From: an uncultured Bacteroidales bacterium
GTDB taxonomy: Bacteria; Bacteroidota; Bacteroidia; Bacteroidales; Paludibacteraceae
DNA length: 62,191 bases
NCBI GenBank assembly: GCA_900317745.1
Contig: ONHW01000014.1
Coordinates: 1 to 62,191, forward strand
Direction of reading: 5' to 3'
Made by a program: the position numbers and the translations under genes. The first letter of the stretch is position 1. Each line of letters begins with the position of its first letter. Positions 1 through 8,872 of this stretch are shown here, piece by piece. The notes beneath the pieces are model-generated. The model searched no databases and was not told the origin of the DNA. It saw only the letters and a program-made list of their open reading frames with translations.

Positions 1-95
1 TGTCTACTATTTTAGGACAATGTCTATTTTCTTAGGACGAATGTCTATATATTTAGGAAAAATTAATCAAAAACTGTCTACTAATTTTAGGAAAA
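1..95. repeat. Four direct repeats TGTCTA..TTTAGGA (iteron-like or IS-end-like)
   Basis: Four near-copies of TGTCTAYTATTTTAGGA start at 1, 21, 42 and 75, so the first three are spaced 20-21 bases (two helical turns), as in replication iterons. The window begins exactly with TGT, and multiple end repeats starting with TGT are also typical of IS21-family termini. No transposase is present, so both readings are open. Confidence 0.6.
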
Positions 96-111
96 GTCAA
101 GACGATTAGTG

Positions 112-138
112 CAACTGTCTCAACTGTCTCAACTGTCT
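112..138. repeat. Three tandem copies of CAACTGTCT
   Basis: Perfect 9-base tandem triplication directly after the TGTCTA repeats. It shares the CTGTCT core with them and may belong to the same protein-binding array. Confidence 0.7.
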
Positions 139-326
139 CATGCAAATTTAATATTGGATAATTGTGGATCATTTTCGACCGCCTAAGCCCTACGCGCGCG
201 TGCGTCCTTAGTTGTTCCTTGGTTATACTTTAGTCCTTATAGGGAGCAATACGTATGCCGAACAGTAGTACAAGCAATTACCAAATTACTAATTACTAAT
301 TCACCAAACTCAAATTTATTTATTCT
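139..326. other. Leader region of the 129-residue gene
   Basis: No gene seen. It holds an alternating GCGCGCG tract near 195-205 and, at about 275-305, heptamer-like TAATTAC/CAATTAC units of the kind found elsewhere in the window. No promoter with the consensus geometry was found. Confidence 0.4.
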
Positions 327-716
327 ATGGCAATTATGCAACCCATCAATGGCGTCAACCGCATGGCTGGCGCCCTAAGCAAAAAACGTGTACAGGGTGT
401 TAAGCGTTTCTCCAATACACGTTTCAAACAGTTCAAAGACCCGCTGACCGGCGAAGTCCTCAAGACGGGATATAACGAAATCTTCCTGCAATCGTGGCGT
501 GATTACAAAACCGCACCGCGTACGCCTGCGGAGCAGCGTCAGGCGGAAAAGTGGCGTAATGCCTGCCGTCAGGCGCAGGTGATCAAGAACGACCGCAGCC
601 ATCCCCGTTACGCCGAGCTTTATGCCGCCTGGCGCGCCCAGATCCACAACCCGGATGCTATCATCCAGTTCGGCTGCTATATACGATCTGTTCTGGCGAA
701 GGAGGATTGTCCGTGA
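327..716 (+). CDS. Small basic protein, same family as the 125-residue protein at 46207-46584
   Basis: 129 residues, rich in Lys, Arg and Gln, with no signal peptide or membrane segment. I do not recognise a named family. By eye it aligns with the other small protein at 46207-46584: both have a Gly-Ala-Leu plus basic stretch near residue 15, then a TP..E helix at about residue 66, and end in a similar helix (YIRSVLAKE here, LWHICADE there). The ATG at 327 follows an AT-rich leader. Its 3' end overlaps the convergent 406-residue gene by 56 bases, which is unusual for two true genes, although both look coding. The iteron-like repeats upstream suggest a plasmid-like or accessory origin; this is inference. 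Confidence 0.6.
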   Translation: MAIMQPINGVNRMAGALSKKRVQGVKRFSNTRFKQFKDPLTGEVLKTGYNEIFLQSWRDYKTAPRTPAEQRQAEKWRNACRQAQVIKNDRSHPRYAELYAAWRAQIHNPDAIIQFGCYIRSVLAKEDCP

Positions 717-1881
717 TGTCGTTATCGCTTTTGGTGATTGAGTGGATGCCGAGTTCGGCGAGGCGGTTGACTTCGTCTCTGATAGCGGGAGCGAAACGTC
801 CGTGCTCATCCCATGCGCGGCTGAACTGGTAGGCATTGTTCTTGGCAATGTAATCATACGAGAGGTGGTCGGTGAGCCAGCGGAGCATATCTTTCTTCGT
901 GAGCCAGCGACGTATATATCCCAGTTGGCGCAGGGCATAGACGGCAGCACTGAGGCACTTGTAGTGCATCGGCTGGCGTTCCTGCATCCGCAGGTAGTCG
1001 GTCAGGCGTTCCTTCATATCATCGCTCAGGCTCGCAGTCCAGAACCTAACCTCGCGCTGCGGCTTGAGTTGGCGGGCAATGTAGTCCTGCCAGCCGTCCA
1101 TCCAACTGCGCCAGAGAGCCTGCGTCTCCGCATCCCATGCAGCGACCTCCTCTGCCAGATAATCCCAGTCAGACTCTTGCTCCAGAATGAACCGTTTGCT
1201 CCGGTCGCTCTCGGGTTTGGCGCCGGGCAGCTCAAGTTGCTGTGCCTTGAATGTAACTTTCAGCCAACGGTAGTACCGCGCCATAATATCCTTGGCAGCC
1301 TCGTTCTCAAAGCGCAGGGTAGGGGCGTCTGTCTTGTTACGATTTTCTGCCAGGAACGTTACCTTCACCGGGTCTGTCCAATCCATCTGCAGATAGCGTT
1401 GCCGTTGCGTTTCGGCGTAAGAGGCAGCCATCAGCCAGTCGGCGAACGGCGCACGCCATGGCACACATTCCCATATATGTTTGCCGAAAGCCTCAAAAAC
1501 AAGCTGCTGCATATATTCAACCATCAGCGTGCCGGCTATATCCAGCAACCGCCGGTTGCGGCACAGGGCATCCGGCGCTTTCCCCTCGAGTGCCAACTGT
1601 ATATAGGCATCGCTGAGCAGGTTAATCTCCTCGGTGAGCGTTCCCCAGCCCTCACGCAGCACTTCGCGTTCGTATGTTTTCATCCACGCCCGTCTGTCCG
1701 GTATCGTGTCGATGACTATACCTCGTTGCTTACCTTCGTCGGTAGCAACGAGCATGGCGGTTAGCAGTGCTGCACCGAACACCCCTTGGATGCGAAATGG
1801 CTCGCCGTTATCCGGGGCGTCCTGTATCAGAACGTGCTGCTCGTAGCGCAGATGGTCGGAGAAAATCAGGTCTTCTAACAT
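661..1881 (-). CDS. Conserved-looking protein of unknown function, 406 residues
   Basis: A soluble, Trp- and Arg-rich, mostly helical protein with no signal peptide. I do not recognise the family. The C-terminal third (from about residue 300, around HYKCLSAAVYALRQLGY, to about 385) has the look of a compact helical domain. The gene has its own promoter (CAAAGATA at 1932-1939 on the + strand, with the upstream element at 1960-1962), giving a short leader of about 45 bases. This supports it over the overlapping antisense frame at 742-1764. Its 3' end overlaps the convergent small gene at 327-716. Confidence 0.65.
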   Translation of the reverse strand: MLEDLIFSDHLRYEQHVLIQDAPDNGEPFRIQGVFGAALLTAMLVATDEGKQRGIVIDTIPDRRAWMKTYEREVLREGWGTLTEEINLLSDAYIQLALEGKAPDALCRNRRLLDIAGTLMVEYMQQLVFEAFGKHIWECVPWRAPFADWLMAASYAETQRQRYLQMDWTDPVKVTFLAENRNKTDAPTLRFENEAAKDIMARYYRWLKVTFKAQQLELPGAKPESDRSKRFILEQESDWDYLAEEVAAWDAETQALWRSWMDGWQDYIARQLKPQREVRFWTASLSDDMKERLTDYLRMQERQPMHYKCLSAAVYALRQLGYIRRWLTKKDMLRWLTDHLSYDYIAKNNAYQFSRAWDEHGRFAPAIRDEVNRLAELGIHSITKSDNDITDNPPSPEQIVYSSRTG

Positions 1882-1931
1882 ATATTGACGGCAACTCTGA
1901 TGGTCGTTTTAGGATTTAATCAATTTCGACG

Positions 1932-1962
1932 CAAAGATACAAAAAAAATCAGAATAATGCAA
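1932..1962 (-). promoter_or_regulatory. Promoter for the 406-residue gene
   Basis: Read on the minus strand: TTG, 20 bases, TATCTTTG. This is the Bacteroidota -33/-7 consensus. Confidence 0.75.
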
Positions 1963-2173
1963 ATTTATTTGGTAAATCAAGTGATTTTTTTCTATGACGA
2001 GCATTTGTTGCCGATGTTGATTTTTGCGAAATAACCCCGATTGAACTGCACGTTTTTTGCAAAAACATATTTTAGCAGCACGCCGACAAAGGTGTGCTGC
2101 TTTATTTTTGCAACATGCATGTGGCATTGGAAACTTTGGGAGTGCAAAAAGTTTCCTATTTCCCCGCCAAGGC

Positions 2174-2204
2174 TTGCAAATACGGGAAAAATGTTGTACC
2201 TTTG
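2174..2204 (+). promoter_or_regulatory. Promoter of the efflux operon
   Basis: TTG at 2174-2176 and TACCTTTG at 2197-2204 with exactly 20 bases between. It starts the operon with the TetR gene first, so the repressor is probably autoregulated. A weaker second candidate (TTG 2108-2110, AAACTTTG 2131-2138) lies just upstream. The gap 1882-2261 holds these divergent promoters and heptamer-like TTGAAAA units at 2218-2250. Confidence 0.8.
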
Positions 2205-2261
2205 TGCGGTTTTTTGGGGAATTGAAAATTGAAAGGCGAAAATTGAAAGGTGATAGATGGC

Positions 2262-2861
2262 ATGGAAAATCAGAAGCAACAAATAATCAAGACGGCAGGC
2301 GAGATGTTTTTTCGCTTAGGCATACGCAGCGTGTCGATAGACGATATATGCCGCGAGTTAGGTATGTCGAAAAAGACGTTCTACGTGTATTTTGCAGGCA
2401 AAGACGAACTGGTGGCACAATTGTTGCAGTCGAATATCGATTGTATGGCGGTCAAGTTGCGTGAGTTGCTGGAGCTGCATGATTTCCGCAAGCTGGTGAA
2501 AACCTTGCTGCGCCGCCAACAGGCAGAAAAGAACGATGTACGCCGCGTGCCGCAGCTGGTGTATGACCTGAAGAAGTATTATCCGAAACAATTTGCAGAG
2601 TTTCAGAAAAATACGTTCCGCGTGCAGAAGGAATACCTGCAGGCGTATCTGGAGCAAGGTTTGCACGACGGTTATGTGCGTAGCGACCTGGACATCGAAC
2701 TGACAGCAGTGCTGCTGGCAAAGATCCACAGCGATGCGATACGCGACTTTGAGCAGATAGAGGCTCACGGGATTACTATGCATCAGCTGAGTCACACGGC
2801 GATGGATATATTTGTTCGCGGCGTGCTGAGTGAAGAAGGAATGAAGTTGTATGAGAGTTGA
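2262..2861 (+). CDS. TetR/AcrR-family repressor of the efflux operon
   Basis: 199 residues from ATG 2262; a GTG at 2250 would add four residues. The N-terminal helix-turn-helix is clear (SIDDICRELGMSKKTFYVYF, about residues 27-46), followed by a helical ligand-binding domain. It is the first gene of the operon that continues into TolC, fusion protein and RND pump, the usual arrangement for a local repressor responding to pump substrates. The stop codon TGA lies inside a GTTGAAA heptamer array (2855-2878), one of several genes here whose stop is supplied by such a repeat. Confidence 0.9.
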   Translation: MENQKQQIIKTAGEMFFRLGIRSVSIDDICRELGMSKKTFYVYFAGKDELVAQLLQSNIDCMAVKLRELLELHDFRKLVKTLLRRQQAEKNDVRRVPQLVYDLKKYYPKQFAEFQKNTFRVQKEYLQAYLEQGLHDGYVRSDLDIELTAVLLAKIHSDAIRDFEQIEAHGITMHQLSHTAMDIFVRGVLSEEGMKLYES

Positions 2862-2878
2862 AAATTGAAAATTAAAAG
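2855..2878. repeat. Heptamer array (GTTGAAA/ATTGAAA)
   Basis: Three 7-base units spanning the TetR stop codon. Confidence 0.6.
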
Positions 2879-2882
2879 ATAT

Positions 2883-4223
2883 ATGAAGAAAACAGTATTA
2901 GTAGTATTGGCGAGCATAGTGTTGAGCGCAGGGATGCATGCCGAAGACCGTGTGCTGGCAGCAGCCCGTGACGGTGAGGCACGCAAGGATGTGCCTGCCG
3001 AGCTGGAGCTTTCGCTGCAAGAGGCGCAAGACTATGCCATCAAACAGAACAGAAGTCTGAAGAATGCGTCGCTGGCAGTACAGGAAGCCTACGCACAGCG
3101 TTGGCAGACTATAGCAGCAATGTTGCCGAACGTGGACGGAAGTTACAGTTACAGCAACTATCTGGGTTACAGCGCAACGCTGTCGATGGCTGGACGCGAT
3201 GTGGAGATCAACATGCCTAACGTAGGCGCCTTGGGTTTGACGGCATCGATAGGCCTGAACGGACAAGGTATAGTAGGCGTGCTGCTGAACAACATTGCGA
3301 TAGAGATGAAAAAGATTGCGCTGGAGAAATCCGAGAGCGATCTGCGCGGAAGTGTGATGAGCAGTTACGTAAGCGTGCTGGCACTGCAGAGTATATCTGC
3401 CCTGTTGGACTCCAGCCTGACGAACATCCAGAACCTGGAGCAGATCACGCAGAACGCTGTGGATGCCGGTGCTGCCGAGCAGACAACCGCCGATCAGATT
3501 CGCGTGCGCGTAAATACATTGAAGAACAGTATCAACTCGCAGAAGCGTAATATCGAACTGGCTACGAACAGCCTGAAAGTGCTGCTGGACGTGCCGGTAG
3601 AGACAACTCTGGTGCTGACAGAGAATCTGGATGAGGTGTTGTCGCCCGACCGTGTGCTGGCATTGCTGGGTGAGAACTTTGACATCCACAACAATCTGAC
3701 CTACCGGACATTGGAGAAGAGCACCGCTCTTGCGCGCCGTAACGTGCAGATGGCAGGTTGGGCGTACGGTCCGACTGTAAGTCTGGGATACAACTATACC
3801 AACCAGCAATACTACGGCGAGGGCGGTATGCGTATGACGCCTCCGAACGTTGTTCAGGTGAGTGTGCGAATGCCGTTGTGGTCGAGCGGCAAGCGTGCTG
3901 CAGGCGTGATAGAGAAGAAGATTGCATACGAGGAGGCGAAGAACACGTTGTCGGAGACGACGGACAATTTAGGTATTCAGTACAGCCAGTTGTGCTTCAA
4001 CCTGACCAACGCCTACGAGACGTATGTGAACGAGAAAGACAATATAGACGTAGCGCAGCGCGTGTTTGCTTCGGCAACGAACAAGTACAAATATGGCGCA
4101 AGCAGTAACCTGGAGCTGACGAACGCCAGCAACGACCTGATCAATGCGCAAAGCACGTATGTACAGGCAGTGTTGAGTCTGGTGAACGCACAAGTGGAGT
4201 TGGAGAAGTTCCTGAATAATTAG
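2883..4223 (+). CDS. TolC-family outer-membrane efflux protein
   Basis: 446 residues starting at ATG 2883 (the frame opens 18 bases earlier, but the signal peptide MKKTVLVVLASIVLSAGMHA begins here). It has two long coiled-coil hairpin repeats of the outer-membrane efflux family, with the usual Asn/Ala/Gln-rich heptads (NLELTNASNDLINAQSTYVQ near the C-terminus). It forms the outer-membrane channel of the tripartite pump encoded with the next two genes. It follows TetR by 21 bases. The TAG stop leads directly into a GTTGAGT array. Confidence 0.92.
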   Translation: MKKTVLVVLASIVLSAGMHAEDRVLAAARDGEARKDVPAELELSLQEAQDYAIKQNRSLKNASLAVQEAYAQRWQTIAAMLPNVDGSYSYSNYLGYSATLSMAGRDVEINMPNVGALGLTASIGLNGQGIVGVLLNNIAIEMKKIALEKSESDLRGSVMSSYVSVLALQSISALLDSSLTNIQNLEQITQNAVDAGAAEQTTADQIRVRVNTLKNSINSQKRNIELATNSLKVLLDVPVETTLVLTENLDEVLSPDRVLALLGENFDIHNNLTYRTLEKSTALARRNVQMAGWAYGPTVSLGYNYTNQQYYGEGGMRMTPPNVVQVSVRMPLWSSGKRAAGVIEKKIAYEEAKNTLSETTDNLGIQYSQLCFNLTNAYETYVNEKDNIDVAQRVFASATNKYKYGASSNLELTNASNDLINAQSTYVQAVLSLVNAQVELEKFLNN

Positions 4224-4257
4224 TTGAGGGTTGAGTGTTGAGTGTTGAGTGTTGAGA
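4223..4257. repeat. Heptamer array GTTGAGT x5
   Basis: Five consecutive 7-base units between the TolC and fusion-protein genes, beginning with the last base of the TolC stop codon. Confidence 0.85.
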
Positions 4258-4301
4258 GAAGTTTGTAAGTTTAGAGTTAAAAGTTGATAAATAATAGAAA
4301 A

Positions 4302-5318
4302 ATGAAAAAGATATTCGTATTACCCCTCGCAGCTATGATGCTCGTAGGCTGCGGAACCAAACAAGAAGAAACGCAGACCACGGCTCAAGAAGAGGAGCGC
4401 GTGGAGCAAGTACGCACAACGGTGCTGCATCCTCGTGAGATTGAGCGAGTGATATCCGTATCCACCAACCTGCAGGGCTACCTGACGCAGAACGTGGCGC
4501 CCTCGCTGACCGGCAAGATTGAACATATCTATCGCGAGGTAGGCGACAAGGTGAAGAAAGGTGATGATCTGGTGCGTATGGATCAGACACAGTACAAGAC
4601 CACAAAGATCAGCATGGCTAATCTGGAGGTAGAGAAGAACCGTATAGAGCAACTGCTCAAGACCGGCTCGGCTACGCAACAGCAGTACGACCAGATTCAG
4701 ACGCAATACAACTCGACAAAAGAGCAGTTGGATTTTCTGAAGACGAACACGTATGTCAAGGCTCCGTTCAACGGCGTTATATCCGCCAAGACATACGAGG
4801 ACGGTGAGCTCTACGGCGGTCAGCCGATACTTGTGCTCACGCAGATTGACAAGCTGAAAGCACTGGTAGCCGTCCCGGAGACATACTTCCCGAAACTGAA
4901 AGAAGGAATGAAACTGACTCTGACATCGGAGATCTATCCCGATCAGGTCTTCCCTGCAACGATAGAAGTGGTTTATCCGACCGTGGATGCCTCGAGTCAC
5001 ACGTTCCAGGTGAAGATTGTTATTCCGAACCAGAAGAACCTGTTGCGTCCGGGTATGTATGTAACGACGACCATCGGTCTGGGCAAGGCTAAGGCTATCG
5101 TGGCTCCGTATCAGTCGGTAGAGAAACTGGTGGGTGCCAACGACCGCTACGTGTTCATCAACGACAACGGTCGCGCCAAGCGTGTAGCCGTTGAACTTGG
5201 GCAGCGTTTTGACCAGGATATAGAAATCATTGCACCCGAACTGACAGATGGCGTGGAGCTTGTAACCACAGGCCAGCATAAACTCGTGGACGGCGTAAAG
5301 ATCAATGTTGTAGAATAA
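4302..5318 (+). CDS. RND periplasmic membrane-fusion lipoprotein (HlyD/AcrA type)
   Basis: 338 residues from ATG 4302. The signal ends in a lipobox (MMLVGC), so the protein is anchored to a membrane by lipid. A split lipoyl domain flanks a short coiled coil (VAPSLTGKIEHIYREVGDKV near residue 65; YVKAPFNGVISAKTYEDGEL near 150), followed by beta-barrel and membrane-proximal domains (LLRPGMYVTTTIGLG near 250). It bridges the inner-membrane RND pump and TolC. It lies between both partners in one operon. Confidence 0.93.
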   Translation: MKKIFVLPLAAMMLVGCGTKQEETQTTAQEEERVEQVRTTVLHPREIERVISVSTNLQGYLTQNVAPSLTGKIEHIYREVGDKVKKGDDLVRMDQTQYKTTKISMANLEVEKNRIEQLLKTGSATQQQYDQIQTQYNSTKEQLDFLKTNTYVKAPFNGVISAKTYEDGELYGGQPILVLTQIDKLKALVAVPETYFPKLKEGMKLTLTSEIYPDQVFPATIEVVYPTVDASSHTFQVKIVIPNQKNLLRPGMYVTTTIGLGKAKAIVAPYQSVEKLVGANDRYVFINDNGRAKRVAVELGQRFDQDIEIIAPELTDGVELVTTGQHKLVDGVKINVVE

Positions 5319-5321
5319 TTC

Positions 5322-5357
5322 TCGAAATATCGAAATATCGATAAATCGATTTATCGA
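5322..5357. repeat. TCGAAATA repeats ending in a 20-base perfect palindrome
   Basis: In the gap between fusion-protein and RND genes, 8-base units TCGAAATA lead into TCGATAAATCGATTTATCGA (5338-5357), which equals its own reverse complement. It could be a repressor operator or an internal RNA hairpin. Confidence 0.7.
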
Positions 5358-5365
5358 AATAATTT

Positions 5366-8300
5366 ATGGCAATATACAAAACAGCGATAGAAAAGCCGGT
5401 GACCACCGCGTTGATATTTGTGGCGGTGATCGTGATAGGCGTGTTCTCGTTTTTGAGACTGCCGATTGACCAGTTCCCCGAGATGGATCCACCGTATATC
5501 ACGGTAATGACCACCTATCCGGGTGCGGCAGCGAGTGAGATAGAAACGAACGTGACGAAGATCATGGAAAATGCCCTGACCTCCGTTGACCACCTGAAGC
5601 ATATAACCTCGCAATCGAAAGATAACATCTCCGTCGTAACGCTGGAGTTGGAGTGGGGCAGTAACATGGACGAGGCGGTGAACGATGTGCGTTCGTTTGT
5701 GGATATGGCGGCTAACAACCTGCCTGACAACTGTGCGAAGCCTGTGATATTCAAGTTTTCAACAAGCTCGATGCCAATCTGCCAGTATTCGATTACGGCG
5801 GATGAGACGTATGCAGGTCTGGACAAGATCCTGAACGACGAGGTAGTGCCGCAGCTGAACCATATAGACGGTATAGGTAACATTTCGCTATCGGGTGCAC
5901 CGGACCGCTACGTGTATGTGAACATCGACCAGCAGAAACTGGATGCCTACGGTATCACGCTTGAGCAGGTCGGACAGGTAGTGCAGGCCAATAACCTGAA
6001 CCTCTCCTCCGGAACGATCAAGATGCCGCAGGAGCAGTACCAGATGCAGGTGCGCAGTGAGTACATTGAGTCGTCGGAGATTGAGAATCTGATGGTTACG
6101 ATGACGCAGCAGGGACAGCAGGTGTTCATCCGCGACATTGCAACCGTGAAGGATACAATCAAGGATCTTACATTGGACGAGAAAACCAACGGCCGTGAGT
6201 CGGTGCGTCTGATTATCGCCAAACAGACCGGTGCGAACACCGTGCAGGTGTGCCGCGATGTGCGTAAGGAGCTGGCACAGATACAGAAGCAGTTGCCTAC
6301 GGATGTGAAGATAGAGAAGATCTACGACTCATCGGAGAACATCCAGAACAGTATCAACTCGCTGGAGGAATCGGTGCTATATGCCTTGCTGTTTGTGGTG
6401 CTGGTGGTGCTGTTCTTCTTAGGCAAGTGGCGTGCGACACTGATTATCGGTATAACCATACCTATTGCGCTGATTGTGGCGTTCATCTACCTTGGTGTGG
6501 CAGACTCGAGCTTGAACATCATATCGCTCTGTTCGTTGACCATCGCTATCGGTATGGTGGTGGATGATGCGATCGTTGTGCTGGAGAATATCACCCGACA
6601 CGTGGAACGCGGCGAAGATCCGCATGAAGCTTCCATCTATGCCACGAACGAGGTGTGGGTATCCGTTATAGCAACAACGCTTGTGCTCGTAGCCGTGTTC
6701 GTGCCGCTGACGATGCTCAACGGTATGGCGGGAATTATGTTCCACGAGTTGGGATGGATTGTGACGGTAGTATGCTGTACGTCCACCGTAGTGGCTATTA
6801 CGCTGACACCTATGCTTTGCTCGAAGTTGCTGAAAGCCAAGCAAGTGCATGTGGATGAGAACGGTAACCTGATAGATGACGAGGCAGGCAAGAAGTCGCT
6901 GTACGAGCGCACCGTAGTACGTGTGCTGGATGTGGTGGATGATGCATACGCCAAAGCCCTGGGTTGGTGCTTGCGCCACAAGGCAATCACGTTGCTGATT
7001 CTGCTGGCTCTGTTTGCCGCATCGTTGCTACCTGTGTTCCAAGGCAAGATCGGTACGGACTTCATGCAGGAGCAGGATAACGGCCGATTGAGTGTAACCA
7101 TCAAACTGCAGCGCGGTACGCGTATCGAGGAGACCCTCAAAACCGCCCGCAAACTGGAGACAAGATTCATGACTCTCGTTCCTGAGATTCAGTTGATCAA
7201 TACCTCTGCCGGTAGTAACGATGATGCTACGATAGCAGCTTTGTTCTCATCCACGATGAACAACAAGATACAGATGACTGTTCGTCTGCCCAAGAAGTGG
7301 GAGCGCGACCGCGACATCTGGACAATAGCCGAGGTGCTGCGTCAGGAGATGGCTACGTACCCGGAGATCAACGAGTACCAGTGCGCTGTTTCGTCGGGCG
7401 GTCCCGCTGGCGAGATCACGGTGGATCTGGAGATCTATGGTTACGATTTCGACAAAACGAGTCAGATGGCAGAACAGTGCCGCCAACTGATATCCCAACT
7501 GCCGGGCGCGCGTGACGTGAACATCAGCCGTGAGGATGATCGTCCGGATATAAAGATCACGGTTGACAAGGAGAAAGCTTCGCGTCTTGGATTGAGTTCA
7601 GCCACTATATCTACCTATCTGCGTAACCGTGTAGCCGGTATGGCTTGCGGCTATCTGAAGGATGACGGTTCGGAGTACGACATTGTTGTCCGCCTGAACG
7701 AGGAAGACCGCAACTCTATCAGCGATGTGCTGAACCTGAGTATCCCGACCGCTATGGGTAAGACTGTCAAACTGTCGGAGGTAGCTACGGTGGGTGAATA
7801 CTGGGCTCCGCCTACGATTGAGCGTAAGGCTCGCCAGCGTATTGTGACCGTCAAGGCAACCCCGTATAACACCACGTTGGGCGAGTTGGCGCAAGCCATT
7901 CAGACACAGGTCGTACCGCAACTGGATCTGCCTGTGGGCTACAGCACGCATATCGGCGGTGATTACGAGACGCAACAAGATACGTTCGGTGATATGATTC
8001 TGCTGGGTGCACTGATTATATTGCTGGTATATATTGTGATGGCTTCGCAGTTCGAGAGCCTCAGAATGCCTGCTATCATTATGTTCTCCGTGCCGTTTGC
8101 CTTGTCAGGCGTGATTATTGCGCTATGGCTTACTCACCGTTCACTGGATATGATCGGTGCACTGGGATTGGTGCTGCTGGTAGGTATCGTGGTGAAGAAC
8201 GGTATCGTGCTGGTGGATTACATCAACCTGATGCGTGAGCGCGGTTACGAACTGAATCAGGCTATCCAGATGTCCGGCAGAAGCCGTATACGCCCTGTGC

Positions 8301-8557
8301 TAATGACTGCGTTTACAACGATCTTGGGTATGGTGCCGATGGCTGTGAGCTCGGGCGAGGGTGCCGAGATGTGGCAACCGTTAGGTATAGTGGTGATCGG
8401 TGGTCTGACCGTTTCGACGTTCCTCACGTTGTTTATCGTACCGGTGCTGTACGGTGTGATGTCACGCCACGGTGACCGCGAGAAAACAGAGAAGCTGCGC
8501 AAGAAGTTCATCTTTATGCAACTGAAAGTTAAGTCGAAAGATGAAAGTAAAAAGTAG
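5366..8557 (+). CDS. RND multidrug efflux transporter (AcrB/HAE1 type)
   Basis: 1063 residues, full length for the family. The N-terminus (KPVTTALIFVAVIVIGVFSF) is the first membrane helix, there are two large periplasmic loops, and TM4 carries the proton-relay acidic pair (GMVVDDAIVVLENI, near residue 400). The second half ends with GLVLLVGIVVKNGIVLVDYI, the TM10 Lys/Asn region. It exports hydrophobic compounds by proton antiport with the fusion protein and TolC upstream. The last residues (LKVKSKDESKK then TAG) are encoded by an AAGTCGA-type heptamer array, so the tail is repeat-derived and the array provides the stop. Confidence 0.95.
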   Translation: MAIYKTAIEKPVTTALIFVAVIVIGVFSFLRLPIDQFPEMDPPYITVMTTYPGAAASEIETNVTKIMENALTSVDHLKHITSQSKDNISVVTLELEWGSNMDEAVNDVRSFVDMAANNLPDNCAKPVIFKFSTSSMPICQYSITADETYAGLDKILNDEVVPQLNHIDGIGNISLSGAPDRYVYVNIDQQKLDAYGITLEQVGQVVQANNLNLSSGTIKMPQEQYQMQVRSEYIESSEIENLMVTMTQQGQQVFIRDIATVKDTIKDLTLDEKTNGRESVRLIIAKQTGANTVQVCRDVRKELAQIQKQLPTDVKIEKIYDSSENIQNSINSLEESVLYALLFVVLVVLFFLGKWRATLIIGITIPIALIVAFIYLGVADSSLNIISLCSLTIAIGMVVDDAIVVLENITRHVERGEDPHEASIYATNEVWVSVIATTLVLVAVFVPLTMLNGMAGIMFHELGWIVTVVCCTSTVVAITLTPMLCSKLLKAKQVHVDENGNLIDDEAGKKSLYERTVVRVLDVVDDAYAKALGWCLRHKAITLLILLALFAASLLPVFQGKIGTDFMQEQDNGRLSVTIKLQRGTRIEETLKTARKLETRFMTLVPEIQLINTSAGSNDDATIAALFSSTMNNKIQMTVRLPKKWERDRDIWTIAEVLRQEMATYPEINEYQCAVSSGGPAGEITVDLEIYGYDFDKTSQMAEQCRQLISQLPGARDVNISREDDRPDIKITVDKEKASRLGLSSATISTYLRNRVAGMACGYLKDDGSEYDIVVRLNEEDRNSISDVLNLSIPTAMGKTVKLSEVATVGEYWAPPTIERKARQRIVTVKATPYNTTLGELAQAIQTQVVPQLDLPVGYSTHIGGDYETQQDTFGDMILLGALIILLVYIVMASQFESLRMPAIIMFSVPFALSGVIIALWLTHRSLDMIGALGLVLLVGIVVKNGIVLVDYINLMRERGYELNQAIQMSGRSRIRPVLMTAFTTILGMVPMAVSSGEGAEMWQPLGIVVIGGLTVSTFLTLFIVPVLYGVMSRHGDREKTEKLRKKFIFMQLKVKSKDESKK

Positions 8558-8566
8558 AAAGCATAA
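8524..8566. repeat. Heptamer array AAGTCGA/AAGATGA/AAGTAGA
   Basis: About five 7-base units that encode the RND C-terminal tail and its TAG stop. Confidence 0.65.
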
Positions 8567-8872
8567 ATGGATAAGTGTATGAAAAGTATAATGATAGTTT
8601 TCAACCAGGCAAATACCGGTCGAGTAGAGTATATGTTGGACGTGCTGGGAATCAAAGGCTTCACATTCTTTGAGCAGGTGCAGGGACGCGGAACGAATGG
8701 CGGTGAACCTCGTCGCGGAACGCATGCCTGGCCGGAAATGAACAGCTGCGTTATCACGGTAGTGGAGGACGAAAAAGTGCCTGAACTGCTGGAGTCCGTC
8801 AAGAAACTTGATATGCGAAACGAGGAAGTCGGCGTTCGTGCTTTCGTCTGGAACGTAGAAACAACCGTATGA
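8567..8872 (+). CDS. PII-like small regulatory protein linked to the RND pump
   Basis: 101 residues (an internal ATG at 8579 gives 97). The order beta-helix-beta, a flexible Gly/Arg-rich loop (QGRGTNGGEPRRGTHAWPE, about residues 41-59), then VITVVEDEKVPELLESVKKL fits the ferredoxin-like PII fold with its T-loop. Such proteins sense nucleotides or metabolites and often touch membrane transporters. Its place nine bases after the RND gene suggests it modulates the pump; that is inference. It overlaps the next gene by four bases (ATGA), so the two are translationally coupled. Confidence 0.7.
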   Translation: MDKCMKSIMIVFNQANTGRVEYMLDVLGIKGFTFFEQVQGRGTNGGEPRRGTHAWPEMNSCVITVVEDEKVPELLESVKKLDMRNEEVGVRAFVWNVETTV

